Of a DNA stretch of 64,000 bases, positions 38,040 through 50,829 are shown piece after piece. The notes below the pieces were generated by a model, which was not told where the DNA came from, searched no databases, and saw only the letters and a program-made list of their open reading frames with translations. The translations under genes were made by a program, and so were the position numbers. Each line of letters begins with the position of its first letter. Position 1 is the first letter of the stretch. Source of the DNA: Epiperipatus broadwayi (Eukaryota; Onychophora; Udeonychophora; Euonychophora; Peripatidae); contig JAQFVV010006651.1 in NCBI GenBank assembly GCA_028023455.1, positions 476,001 to 540,000 on the forward strand, given 5' to 3'.

Positions 38040-38160
38040 AGAACAGCAGCCTTACAAGTAATTGTCCCAGGTTAGCGGGTTCACTTCCCGGCCGATGCTA
38101 TGACACATGAGAAAAAAAAATTCCAGAAGCGGTCACTCTACCACCGCACCATACTATAGA
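38040..38160. ncRNA. tRNA-related fragments in opposite orientations
   Basis: On the plus strand, GCGGGTTCACTTCCCGGC folds as a T-arm (CGGG/CCCG stem, seven-base loop TTCACTT). CAGCCTTACAAG, about 30 bases earlier, resembles an anticodon arm. On the minus strand, GGTGCGGTGGTAGAGTGACC looks like a tRNA 5' half with its D-arm. The patch is markedly GC-richer than its surroundings. It is probably a decayed tRNA-derived SINE, perhaps two fused in opposite directions, and not a functional tRNA gene. Confidence 0.35.
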
Positions 38161-38849
38161 TAGCAAACTTTGTATTAATCAATCTTAAAAACCATGGTAA
38201 AACAAATGTTTATAAAAAGCTATAAATACATTTAAAAATAAATACTACATTATTTAAATTTTTAAAAAATAATAATAAGATAAATAAATAGTTCTCAAAG
38301 TGTATTAAAAATCTGTAATACCGCTTAAAAATAAAATTAGATCAATATAATGTACAGAATACAGGTTACCAACGTTAACATTAAGTTATATACACAAAAA
38401 AATAAACATATTAAAAAAATAAAATTTTCTAATAAAGTCAATAAATTTTATCTTAAAAAAACAGTTTGCTCGTGAAAATAAAAAAAAAGAATCAAAAATA
38501 CAATCTTTATTTCAAAATCTTTTTTATTATATATCTATAGGTTAACATTGGTTACACAAATATTTAAAAAAAAGAATTGATAAAAAAAAGAGAGAGAGAG
38601 ATTAGTTTGAAAGAAATTTTAAAAAGAAAATATGAAGTAAAAAAAATAACTTTTTGTAAAATCTCCAAATGGGTTAAATTGTTGCATGAACTTTATTAAA
38701 ATAAATATTGGTAGAGTTATAAGATTTTTGGTTTATATATATATGTACACAGCTCTGGTGACTTTTTACAAAAAATAACTAATAACTGAAAGACAGGCTT
38801 ATTATATACCTGTGTCTATATATGTAATATATAGGGTATATGAGCATAG

Positions 38850-39240
38850 ACTTTTACATGACCCACCACTCTTCACTCCATGACCTTAGGTCAACATGGG
38901 TGTGACAAGAATCTTGGCCTCAGGATGGCCTTTGAGCATTTCATCATCAGATTTTCAATTGGATGGATGGTTGAAGAGTTGGAGTGTGGAGTAGATTGAA
39001 GCCTGTCCATTAAAGTATGAAGATTTCCTATCTTAACATATATCTAAGCACTTATAGCATATATGTGTTGAGATGGTAATCTGGACCAACTGATGATTGC
39101 TGGTTTAGCATGAAATACGTATATTGGTGATTATTTATCTTTTCAACATTTATGTGTTCAAGTGCATCAGTGTTATGAGATGGAGTGGAGAGTGGTGGGT
39201 CATGAAAAAAATAACTAAATAAATTCCAAGCGTAAGAAAT
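38850..39240. repeat. Dispersed repeat family, copy 1
   Basis: Shares CTTAGGTCAACATGGG, TTTCATCATCAGATTTTCAA, GTCCATTAAAGTATGAAGAT and AATCTGGACCAACTGATGA with 43,340-43,600 and 43,770-44,000, in the same orientation. About 390 bp, non-coding, class unknown. Confidence 0.7.
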
Positions 39241-39299
39241 TTCAAATAAATGCAAGATTTTAAAAAGCAACATTGCAATTCTCCAATCAACCTGTACCC

Positions 39300-41640
39300 C
39301 AGGCATTTGCCTACTTTTTTATCCTATTGCTATGACTTTTCTGAGAGTATATATTGTAACTGGCAGAATTGCACAACCCACATAAAAATCAACCCAAGGC
39401 GAATCCACTTGTGCATCCCACATTGTGATGTCACAGACTAACATTTTTTCTTTTACATCTTCCTAAGGTCAGGGAAAACAAGAAACAACTATTTTACCTT
39501 AAATTATTGATTGCAAATAATGATGACAAACTACTAAAAATAATGTGACACAAAACAACACATACTCGCAGCACTTTAGTTAATTGATTTATAAATTAAT
39601 TCATGGTAAATAAACCTTTCTAAATATTATTAGTATTAATTTAATTTGCATTATGCACAGATATGGTATATAGTAGCCTAATGCTTAAATATTTTAAAAC
39701 AATTAATATTTGACACCTCCTAATGTAGAATATTATTATCATTAGTTGTTTTTGAATAGATCCCAACCAACTGCATAGACTACTCTCACTTCTTATTATC
39801 CTTGTTTTAAGACTAAACGACCCTGCCAAATGAGAATAATACAATATTATAAATGAACAATTTAACTAATTGATTGTTTGCACAATTTCAGGTTATGATA
39901 TTAGTGAAAAATTAAATAATAAAATAATTTTAAAATATAAAAAATAATATCTGTAGTATAATAGTTTCTGAACAAGAACCAATACATGATAAATTATATG
40001 CATACAATAGGAATTAATTTTCTACCATATACTACTTCTTAGATTATTTGGTACTGTGTACTAGTGATTGACAGTTGCCAATGTATCACTACATGATGTG
40101 TATGAAATAAAATAGATAATATACAATAGGAATTGTTCATCTACTACACAGTACTGTTTAAACAAAATAATGATTGTAAGAGACCAGAAATTGCAAATGA
40201 TGTTATAATCATTTCGTTGATTTGTTACATACAAATGAATTTCAGATGTAACTAACATAAACTGAATTGATGTTTAACAGCTGCACATTTCTATCAATTA
40301 TATCACCTCAAACACAAGATTAGTTCTCTCAAACTGATATCTGTTTAATATAACCTTATTATAGCTTGTCTATGCATAATGATTGACCTTTATTCATAAT
40401 TTAATAAATTGACTGCTTTAACATATTATTAATCTTTTAAATAAAGTGGAAATAACTGATTTAATTAACATACAACTTTTTTACAGCATGGGCAAAGATT
40501 GCAATTATAAGCTAATTGCCTTTTATAAAATAAATTGTATACAATTAGTGCTGACTAAATTGTGTTGTGATAACTAGAACAAATTACAATCTTTTACCAT
40601 ATCTGTTCATAAACAGATTAAATCAACAGATTAAACTGAGATTACTATCTTTTAATTCTATTGTTAAATACTGTAACAATATCTATAAAGAAAGATTTAA
40701 GTTAAAGCTATGCTAATCATTCCTAATACATTGACCTAAAGCTTTGGGCATTGTATGTCCCCTTCAGCCCATCCATCATATTAATCATATAAACCTTCTC
40801 TTCAACCTTTTTAGCAACTTTTAAGGTCCCTCATAGATGTTAAAGAATTTTTTGGACTGATATTCCTGCAGATGATTAACATGGGATTCAATTTAACTTT
40901 AATTCATGAATTAAGATATTAACTAACATTCATCTGTCTCTTTTGTTTAGAATTAATAATCTGTTTTATTAATTTAAATATATGTATACCAAATGTGCAA
41001 AAATAATAAATTGTTTAACCATAATAACTCAATAAACGAGGGGTTTACAGAGTTATAATACCCCTTCATAATAATTGAAATCATGAAGATATGGATAACT
41101 TTATTAAAAAAAAAAAAGGATTATTAACAAGAAGTTTATAATTTCAATTTTGATTCTGAATGGATATTTGAAAAATAGATCAAAAACATTACATCTCTTT
41201 TGAAAAAAATAGTCCACTTTTATACTATTTAAAAATAAGGATTCTTTGTAATAAATCTAATTTTTATTATAAATAACTGCCTCTAATTCTCTATTTCTTT
41301 TATAGTCTATCATTATATTTTTTTCAATTTTTTCTTGGTAGAATGTTTATAAAATAGGTCAATAACTAATGGTATGAATTTCTACGAGGATATTTGTTCT
41401 CTTATTCAGGTAAAAATATAGTTTTCTCAGACAAAACTATGATTGCCCTGTTCCTCATGAATTGAAAACTCATAGTTTATATATTCTGTAGCATTTGGAT
41501 AATGCACCATGGTTTTTTTTTAAATTCATACTATCATAAATTAAATATCTTGCATTTACTCTACCATTATTGGCTATAGTGTTAATAAGATCTAAACCTA
41601 TCTATAATACTTTGCTTCTCAAATAATTGTCTATAATTAC
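39300..41640. other. AT-rich spacer, no gene seen
   Basis: A weak two-copy repeat is visible near 39,980-40,050 and 40,090-40,165 (ATACAATAGGAATT, CTACTAC). Open frames are short and motif-free. Confidence 0.45.
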
Positions 41641-41667
41641 ATGTACCCATATAAAAGTATTTTACAT

Positions 41668-42480
41668 TTAAATTACAGAAATATATGCTATTTCTAAACT
41701 TCTTACGAAAACGTATTTCATGTAATGGCTATGCATTTTCATTAACCTTAAATTTTCTTCTATCAAAACTAAAATCACTATATTCATAATTCTCTTGGAA
41801 ATAAAATTTGTGCATATATTTTTCATGAAACTCAATTTCATGTTGTAACCTTGTATCTTCAACTATTTTTAAATCTTTCTCTGTTACCAAAGTCCCCACA
41901 TTCATAGCTATACACCTCATGGTAATAAAACCACCGAATCTCTAAAACTCTTACCCCTATAGAAAAGCCATTATTTTTGTGGCTACTATCTAAATAAGGT
42001 GGTTCACTGTCAGGAAAAGATTTGTCACTATCCCTTTCATCTTGTAATTCTTTAAATTCAAAACTATTATTCACTATTGTTGAGATTGTGACCCAGAATC
42101 CCTTTATATTTTCATCCAAATCACCTAACATTATTTAACTCAGTGCCTTATATTCTTTAAAAATAGTATCCTCTATTACTTTTAATTCTTATGTACTATC
42201 ATCTACTTTGTTGAAATTAGTATCTAGTCTGACCTCCAAATCAACTTTTAATTTTTTGGTAAATTCAGTTTTTAATTCTTTGGAATTAGTTATCAGTCTT
42301 GGTCTCAAGAACTCCAAAGCCTTTTGACCTATCATACAATTTGGTATTGAGCTCACCCTGTAAATATGTAGACTGGGCATATAACCTAGCATTTGTTGCC
42401 TCTATCTCAACATATATTTTAGCAAAGTTATCTAAGATAACTTTCAAAATATTGGGTCTGTTTTGCTACCAATTGCAGAC
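41668..42480 (-). pseudogene. Decayed coding-like region, unknown protein
   Basis: Joined across frames on the minus strand, the region yields protein-like text. It begins near 42,450 with DNFAKIYVEIEATNARLYAQ and GELNTKLYDRSKGFGVLETK. A lysine/glutamate-rich helical part follows (SKELKTEFTKKLKVDLEVRL), then an acidic part (ELQDERDSDKSFPDSEPPYL). The tail carries EDTRLQHEIEFHEKYMHKFY. At least three frame changes are needed. Coiled-coil-like heptads suggest a structural or gag-like protein, but no family is recognised. A host exon cluster with introns is less likely, as no splice sites fit. Confidence 0.3.
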
Positions 42481-42519
42481 TCACGCAACATTATGTCATT
42501 CAAATATTTAAATATATAT

Positions 42520-43335
42520 AATCTTAATTCATACTTCTAAAGTAGACTTATGTGAACAATTTGACGTTTTTTATCTCTTACCTATATAGAAAAAAATAAT
42601 CATCACACAAAACATACATAAGCAACAAAAAAAAAATAAACAACCTTATCCTTAGATTTTTTATTTGTCCTGGAGATTAAGATCTTGACTTCAAGGATGT
42701 CATATCTTCACACATTATTTCAAGGCATTTCCAAAATGTTAATAGTGAAAGCACATGTCAAAAGAAAATTACTACCTTATGAATTGGCTTAAAATTATAT
42801 GAATCAATTATCAAGTCATTAACATTAAATGATTACATTCATAGCAATGCTGACACTTTTTTTTATTTCAAGGATTGGATGGCTCAATCCTTAAGGTTGG
42901 TTATGATATCGATTAAAAAAAAAAAAGAAAGGGAATGAAAGAAAGCAAAAATCTTTCTTCTACTATTTTTAATATTCTAAATTATTTATTATTAAAAGAT
43001 AGTAAACATATTAATCAGTTGGTCTTATATACATATTTACATACTTAATTATTTAATATGCCTTGCAATATCTTTTAAAACATAATGATAGAAATATTTC
43101 AATCACTTTTATTATTGTTGTTATTTTTGCTCATATTTGTATTTTTATTGTTATTATTTTTTCTTTTTTCACATGTAAGTTAATTTATCTGCAAAAAAGG
43201 AAAAAAGATTGGTGATTTGTGTATATGTATATGTATTTATTTTCCTTTTGTATTTTAAACTGTTTATATTTCTTTTTGATTATCTGTGTTATTATTATTA
43301 TTTTGTTCAGAGAAACAGTTAAAAAACAACTGACA
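42520..43335. other. AT-rich spacer, no gene seen
   Basis: Homopolymer runs and short T-rich stretches only. Confidence 0.5.
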
Positions 43336-43339
43336 TATA

Positions 43340-43434
43340 TATATGGATGACTGAAAAGTTGGAGGTTGGTGTACAATGAAACATGTCCATTAAGGTGTGA
43401 AGATTTGCTATCTTAATATAAACTGAGCACTGAT

Positions 43435-43480
<46 letters not shown>

Positions 43481-43600
43481 GAAGATGATAATCTGGACCA
43501 ACTGATGACTGCTGGATTAGCACAAAATATGTATATTGGTGATTATTTATCTTTTCTACATATGTGTGGTCATGTGTATCAGTTGTATGAAATAGTGTGG
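43340..43600. repeat. Dispersed repeat family, copy 2 (interrupted by a microsatellite)
   Basis: Same family as 38,850-39,240, from GATGACTGAAAAGTTGGAGG through AATCTGGACCAACTGATGAC. A (TA)n(TG)n tract at 43,434-43,478 occupies the position where copy 1 has AGCATATATGTGTTGAGATG, so the microsatellite grew inside the repeat. Confidence 0.65.
43434..43478. repeat. (TA)n(TG)n microsatellite
   Basis: A short TA run continues into about 30 bp of TG. Confidence 0.9.
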
Positions 43601-43769
43601 ATAGCTGAAGGGTGCTTGAAAGTCTGAGTTCAAATCCCCTATATTTACAATTAAGCTCCAGGTTTGTGAAAGAGTGCCTGGTTTTCAAATATTTACTTAT
43701 AAAGCTTGTATCCAGCCCATCCCTCTTCTATGTATTTAAATGGATAAGATCCTATACATGAGGGGTCAG

Positions 43770-44000
43770 AATGACTTTAGGTCAACATGGGCATGGCAAT
43801 AATATTGGCATCAGCATGGGATTTGGGCTTTCATCATGAGATTTTCAATGATGTGGAGGGCTGAAAAGTTGGAGGTTGGTATAGATTGAAGTCTGTCCAT
43901 TAAAGTGTGAAGATTTGCTATCTTAATATAAACTGAGTACTGATTATATATGTGTGGAGATGATCCAATGAGTGTTGGTTTAGCATGAAATACATTTATA
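43770..44000. repeat. Dispersed repeat family, copy 3
   Basis: Direct partner of copy 2, 430 bp away. GCTGAAAAGTTGGAGGTTGG and AAGATTTGCTATCTTAATAT are nearly identical between the two. The spacer holds GAGTTCAAATCCCC at about 43,626, which looks like an isolated Pol III B box. Confidence 0.65.
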
Positions 44001-44009
44001 TATAAACTA

Positions 44010-45350
44010 ACAATAGAGTTGGAATGAATATTTCTTGAGAGGATATAAAGCTATAAATATTATAGAGATCAATGATGTAATAAAAGAAAAGAATATATGA
44101 AGATCTTGCTTTTGAATTTTTTTTCTTATTACTTTTTTTTTACATATAAAAGACTGGTAAAATTTTATCTTGCTAATTTACCTTATTTATCTAAAAATAA
44201 AAGAATTCTATTTAAATTTGGATCAAAAAATGCATGAGTAGGAAAAACTAACTAGCTGGGGTCTTAATCCCTCTTGGCCTATATCTATTCATATTCATCA
44301 AATTAAGGATCATTAACATGCATGCATCTGTAAAATAAAAAATTGTATTAAGCAACTACCTATCCTTTCCCAGGGAAAGAGTAAAAATATTATAATGGGA
44401 AAAGTATTTCAAAATAATTCTGATCACTTTTATCAATTCATTTTAATTTGATATGTAGAAATAATATTTCAAAACCAGCTCAAACTATTCAAAAAAAATT
44501 CACATATTCATGAATGGAAGACTTCATTAGCATGTTAATAGTGTCAATATAAGGTCAAACAGAGACTCTTCAAATAACTGTTGTCTTAATAATAAAAATA
44601 AGAAAATATAAAAGAAGGTTGATTGAGTATAATTAATGTTTAAAAGTGAAATGTATACACATTTGTTTTTTGGTTATTTTTTTTTTTTTTGTATTTCACA
44701 AAAGATCAGAGCTCCTTAAAAAATATTATTTTTCTTAATTATAACACACACATATATACTTAACATAGCATTGTATATAATATAATATAAATATATTAGA
44801 TCAATATTTATTATCATTTTTTATGTTAACATGAAGACTACTTTAAATGTCTCAAAAATTGTGATGTGTTTATTATTACAGAAGTAATATACATATTTCA
44901 CTTACATATGACTTGCAGTCATTTAGTAATTGTAAAATATATTTAAAGGATAGGGTCACTATTATAATATTTTATAAATGAGTGTATACATGAATAACCA
45001 TAGGAACCAATTTTATGTTCAAAAGTATTTATTGTAAAAAGGTATCTGTCAGAGTCACTATAATGTGATGATAAAATCCCTACTCGATTTTATGAAGTTA
45101 AACATGATGTAGACTAATGTAGCAAGCTTTTGGCATATTTAAAAGCTGTTCTTTAAATAAAAGGGATTATTTTAAGAGTTTGTTAATAGCTGAATATCCC
45201 AGAAAAAGGATATATAGTTTAGGAGAACACAGATACATCTAGTACAGTCTCGAGAGATTTTTTGATATTTTTTAATTGAAAAGTCAGTGTAATTCTACCC
45301 AAAGAACAAATCTCTGATCTAGAACTAATTAAATGTTATTAGTAGTAGTA
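44010..45350. other. AT-rich spacer, no gene seen
   Basis: Nothing recognised before the (ATT)n tract. Confidence 0.5.
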
Positions 45351-45490
<140 letters not shown>

Positions 45491-45499
45491 CATCATCTT

Positions 45500-47380
45500 C
45501 ATCATTATGCTTTATGTAGCCTTAGGGTATAAATGGTCTTTATTTGAATATAACTGTGATCTAAACAGATGTATCATTATCAATTGTCACTCAACATGAG
45601 TTTCAAAAAAATCAGTTGAGGAACCTAAGAAATAGAATAGATGTTTTTGTTTTGTTATTTTATATTATTGTTGCTATTCTAAAAAAAAAAACAGAAAAAA
45701 AAGATAAAAGTACATATCATTAATAAAAGATGAATCAATTGTTTTATTCAAACTGACTTCATATAATTATTTATTATTTTGAAATCACATTACTTATTTA
45801 TACATGTGGCTCTTAGTGAAATATTTGATTTTGATAATATAATTATTTTATTCTAAGAATATTGAAATGCTATTGATTATTTGTCAAACTTTAATAAACA
45901 GCTATACAAAATAAATTATTTATATTTGGTTGGTTTGTAAATATAGTTTAGATTCGATAAAATATTCTCTTTGTTTCTATTTTATATTTAGCAAGTGATC
46001 AAAGTCTCATTAGTAAATTTTAATGCTAAACCATGAGAGTAAGCAATTAAAGTATAGAGAAGTAAGAAAAACTGGAAATATTCTTTTAATTATTGTTAGG
46101 AACATGGTTTTTTCTAGTTATGGTATATTATTTCAGTGGCTAGCATATTCCCATATTAAACACCATTAGAGTTTGACACACAACTGATAAAACCTCTTGT
46201 TCGCCCTTTAATTTTTATTTAATTTCAAAGTCACTTCTTGTACAATTATGATCTAGGTGTAGAGAACTTACAGGGCACTTAAATAAGAGAATTTTCATAA
46301 TTAATATTATTAAGAAAAATCATTTACAGTTACAATTGAGCTCCCAAATCTGCAGGTCACAACAAAGCTTCTCTCATCATTTTCATTCATCCAGCTACAA
46401 TTTGGAAGCCACAATTCATGGGATGTTATCAAACAAAAATCATTATCTCACCCATCTCCTAGTTGTTTTTAAAACTATATTATTTATATATAAAAATTTT
46501 ATTTTAGTTTTCATTAATTGATAACAAAATTAAATAAAAAATAATTTTTTGACAATTCAAAATGTTTAATTAATAGAATTATACATAAATTCAAGTGAAT
46601 TCACAGACAGTATATGCATGCACATATTCGGATAAAAATTAGTTCTTTTTTTGCACACATATAATCTTATAAATAAAAGAGAAAACAGAATTTAATAAAT
46701 AGATAGTGTATAGCATCAGTTTTATTAGCTTAAATCAATCAGTTCAACTTAATTGTGATTTCTGCTTAGAGATATTTTTTTTAAAAAAAATAATATATAA
46801 TATAAAAAACATTTGAATATATGTATATATAAGCAAGTTTAATAATTAAGTAATTTTTTTTTAATTAAAAAAAAGACAAAACAAACGGTAAAGCCGTAAA
46901 AATATTATATCTAAAGGCAGAAATGTAAAAAAAAATCAGTATTTTTTTTTTTAAAAAAAAAAGCAGAATTTAGATAGATTATGCCGAATTAGATATATCT
47001 AAAATATAGTGGTAATAAAACAAAAAAAAAATTTCAAACCTGTTAGATTCTAAAAAAGATAAAATTATTTAAGCGGAAAAAAAAAAAAAAACTCTTTCAC
47101 ATCTGACAAGTAATATTTAAAACAAAAAAGAAAAATATATATTAGTATTGTCATCTATGACTATTTTTAAATATTGAAAAGTATTTAGAAATTTTATGAT
47201 GTAAAATAAGTAAAACTGGAAAGATAAAAAGAATTAAATAAATTAAAGGTAAAATAAAGAGCTATGTAATAAGAATAGAAGTGTGTTCTCTATATGGTAT
47301 ATAAAAGCAAAATAGAAAATTTATAAATAATATGGTTTAGAAATAATTCTCTCTAATTTTTTTTTTACTCTAAACTATTT
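45500..47380. other. AT-rich spacer, no gene seen
   Basis: The part at 46,750-47,100 is dense in A and T homopolymers. Nothing else is recognised. Confidence 0.5.
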
Positions 47381-47440
47381 ATTTAAAATTTGATTAATTA
47401 TCGGACTACATGACAGGCTACAAACAATATCTGCAAATTT

Positions 47441-47465
47441 GTTTTTAGATAATCATCTTCATCAG
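47441..47465 (-). ncRNA. Hammerhead-like / PLE-tail-like motif
   Basis: The minus strand reads CTGATGA, then AGAT, a short loop, ATCT, then AAAAAC. This is the layout of the PLE tail motif with a very short stem. An AAATAAATAG-type word lies downstream on the same strand, as in the PLE leader. It probably marks a decayed 3' end of a different PLE subfamily. Confidence 0.3.
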
Positions 47466-47999
47466 CTAGAAAATTTTGATTACTTTAATTCATTTATATT
47501 ATCAAAATAATAACGTGCGGTGCAAAAATATTCTAAGGAAAATTGCTTGTGAAGCCATATAGATCTAACACTATCCGAATGACTGTATATTATAATTCAT
47601 CTTAGTTTAAAGTTAAATGTAGGATCCTTACTTTTTAACTATGATAGAATCTATCAATAAAAATCCTATATAATATTCTCTTTCATTAACATTCCTATAG
47701 TAGATGGTTATGGAATAGAGTAATAAAAAAAATTAATGCTTCTAAATACACATGTTGAATGTAATCAAAGAGACATCTATCACTGATATAAAATTATAAT
47801 AAAATGATGTATTTTTCACTTATTTATTTATTAATAACTTACTATCAAAATCTGAATTCAACTCAAATCCCAAATTTAAATTCATCACCTGTAATTTTAT
47901 TACATTAATTTTAATATATCAAATTACCATGGTGAGGTAATCTCAAATCAAAATTTACTCAAACTTTTATTGATCTTTCTATCTTTCCTATTCCATAAT

Positions 48000-49950
48000 T
48001 ATAATCCAATATTTTACAGATTCAACAGATTAAGATATAAAAATTATTATAATCCAGTTCATTTTCAGTCATTATTAGTCCACAATAGGATAGACATTCT
48101 AATCTTAATCCATTTCTTTTATTCATAGCTTCTCTTCTTTATTTCACATCAATTTACCTGCTTATCACAAGCTTATCATCCCACATGTTATCTCCTTCTT
48201 CACAATTTTTTAGAATTAATTTTAAGACTTCTATTGTTTATTTATTATCACATCTTAATTAAAATATTTAGTTTAAATCTATTTCAATCTTTTAATTTTT
48301 TAAATCTATATGCTTGTTTTTACATCCATCTTTGTTATTCCAAGCATATCTTTTCATGCTTTATTGTGTCATCTGAAGTCTCTAACCTCGTTTTTATTAT
48401 AGATGCAAATCTCAAATTTGTAAGTAAACATTTGTTAAACTTATTTATTAAAAACCATTTTTCAAGATTTAGATATTTTTAATATTAAGTTATTTCTGCT
48501 TGAAAGCACTTCATCCAAGTTACATCTATTATTAATTTTGTTCATTATGTTTTCATTTATGTTAATAATCTGATCAAAATAATTGTAGTAATTAATTTCT
48601 TTTAATTTATTATTATAAATCTTAATTTTAAAAAAAGTTATTCAACATTATTTTAATCTTTTTAACATTCATATTTAGTCTTACTTTTTGCTTTTTATCT
48701 GATATCTCTTGTAACATATTTTTATATTCTGAAGAATTATTTTAAAAACAACCACATCATCTAAAAAATTTAGATGTCTTAAGTAAACTCATTTATTCTT
48801 ATTTAATCTATAAAACATTGCCAAAGGAATTACTGAAAAAGTTTTAGAGAGATATCACTTTTTTCTATATTTATCAATATTATTTCTAATCTTCTAAATA
48901 TTCATCATGCAGTGTAATTACAGATTTTGCATTTCAATAAATATTTTTAAGAATTTGATACAATCATGGAGCTATGTTTTGATGATTTAAAGATTTAATT
49001 ACTGTGCCCTCATAAAATAAAATCTTTGTTCCTAATTTACAAATCCACTGAACAATGGCAATTCTTATTTATGAGTCATTTCAATAACTCTTCTCTTAAG
49101 ACTTTATAAATGATTTTACTGTTCTGTAATTACTTTTAAATTGAATTTGTTTTTTATTGGTGAGTTTTAATGATCTTGATAAAAATTTTGTATAAAACTG
49201 ACAAAAAAATATTAGTATCTGTAATTCACAATATCTTCCTTTTATTTATTCTAAATATCAATATTAGACAGCATTTTTTCAATCTTTGATATATATTTAC
49301 TATTTAGACATTTGGCATATAGCTCTGTCAATAACTTTTTTATTTTTTCTTCATATGTTTTTAATATATCTATAATAACTCCATCATTTCTTGGAGCTTT
49401 ACTATTCTTTATAGACTTAACTGAAAGTTGTTCAAATTCATTTAAAATACTTGGAATTTTAAAATATATCCTAATTTTAGGAGTTACTCTAATTTTTTGC
49501 TCTTTATTATTATAGTTTTTAGTAAAATTCTTTCACAGACTTCATGATTTTATCCCATTTTAAAAAATAGTGTCAATTCTTCTTCTTATTGTTAAAACAG
49601 TTTGTCTTCCCAGTATCAATATATTGTTTTATGCTTTAGAGATTTTTGTTCTTTTCTGTAACTCATCTTACATATCACATAAATCAATTTTCTTACATTA
49701 TCATTAACTATTTTCAGTACTATTTTATGAATTCCTGATATTTAATTCTTCTAAATCAATAATGTTTTACTTTTTTTTTTCATTTTTTTTTTGTTTGTTT
49801 ACAGCATTGTCTCACAAGAATCATTTGTGGGAAAATTGCCATATTTTTAGCAGCTATTTGTATTGCAGTTCTTTTTACAAACTCAGTTATTTTCTTTGTG
49901 ATTTTATTCAAGTGTAAGTTACCTTTAAATTCTGTTAAAATTATTTGTAA
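48000..49950 (-). pseudogene. Decayed RTE-type non-LTR retrotransposon reverse transcriptase
   Basis: Translated in pieces on the minus strand, the order matches RTE/BovB-like RT. IPSILNEFEQLSVKSIKNSK and APRNDGVIIDILKTYEEKIK lie at about 49,330-49,460 (family: AIKxLKNxKAPGxDGI). FLSVLYKIFIKIIKT follows near 49,190 (SxLYKIFxKII). The catalytic block LNFLDDVVVF is at 48,744-48,773 (family: LRFADDIVLF). MLQEISDKKQKVRLNMNVKK follows near 48,675-48,730. A remnant of the MLGIT motif is at about 48,335. Stops and frameshifts are frequent, so it is long dead. The catalytic A of ADD is L here. Upstream of 49,500 the match is weaker, and I do not see a clear endonuclease. Confidence 0.7.
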
Positions 49951-50057
49951 ATTTTAATTAAAATTCACTGAAGCATTTCTAAAGATTAAGCATATCAATC
50001 ATTAATATAACTTTTTAATATTTTAGTCTTTCTAACTTTATTTTATATTTTATGCAC

Positions 50058-50140
50058 TGTGCGATTTGATGCAGCAGCAGAGCTCCGACTTGGGATCGGC
50101 AGGTCCGGGGGTTGAACATCTTATGAAGCCCTAAGCAATA
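50058..50140 (+). ncRNA. tRNA-Pro-like pseudogene or SINE head
   Basis: A GC-rich patch in AT-rich surroundings contains CCGACTTGGGATCGG, an anticodon arm with four pairs and a seven-base loop holding TGG (Pro). AGGTCCGGGGGTTGAACATC follows, resembling the T-arm of tRNA-Pro with base changes. The D-arm is poor and the acceptor stem does not close. AATAAAG follows at about 50,138. Probably the head of an old tRNA-derived SINE. Confidence 0.35.
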
Positions 50141-50321
50141 AAGTTGTATGTCTTTTATATATATTTCATTGATGTATTATCACATATTATGATAAATGTA
50201 TTAAGTGTAGTATACTGCAACAAATTAATAAATTAAAATTGTAATTAATTTTATGTCTTTAAAAAATAAAAATAATTTTTAAAAATATTTCAAACATTAT
50301 TTTGAAAATATGAAGCTTTTG

Positions 50322-50448
<127 letters not shown>

Positions 50449-50771
50449 GTTTTCATGGTTTAACTCCAAAACTATTTATAGAAATATGTATATTAGATTA
50501 TTAGTCTTCAGTTTTATTTAATCCTATTATTAGTCATTTTAAAAGATTTATAAATATAAAAAAATATTTATTAAATATTCCTTAATATGAGAGAAGGGGA
50601 AGGGTTTTTTCCCTCTTTAAAAGAAATTAAAATTTGCCTTCTGCAAATTATTTCTCTTCTTATAAAATAATACTGTATCTTTATTTACATAATAAAATGT
50701 GCACCGTATAATGATGTTGTTGAAGTTGCAAAAAGCTCATGTCGCATTATTAAAAAAATGTTCATAGCATC

Positions 50772-50811
50772 TGATTATTTAGACCAAGTAGTAGAACTTG
50801 ATCATCATCAG
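50772..50811 (-). ncRNA. Hammerhead-like / PLE-tail-like motif with strong stem
   Basis: The minus strand reads CTGATGA, one T, then GATCAAGT, loop TCTACT, ACTTGGTC (eight pairs with one G-U), then TAAATAATC. The CUGAUGA core is intact. The GAAA box appears as TAAA, a single change. Downstream on the same strand come a TGTAAATAAAGA word and no coding frame. The layout is the same as the PLE tails at 23,274 and 26,437. Confidence 0.4.
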
Positions 50812-50829
50812 GAGTAATTTGTCATTGCT

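Noticed and set aside
43590-43640. TAGCTGAAGGG and GAGTTCAAATCC as a tRNA gene
   Set aside because: The boxes are only about 26 bp apart and no cloverleaf can be drawn. At most it is a SINE scrap.
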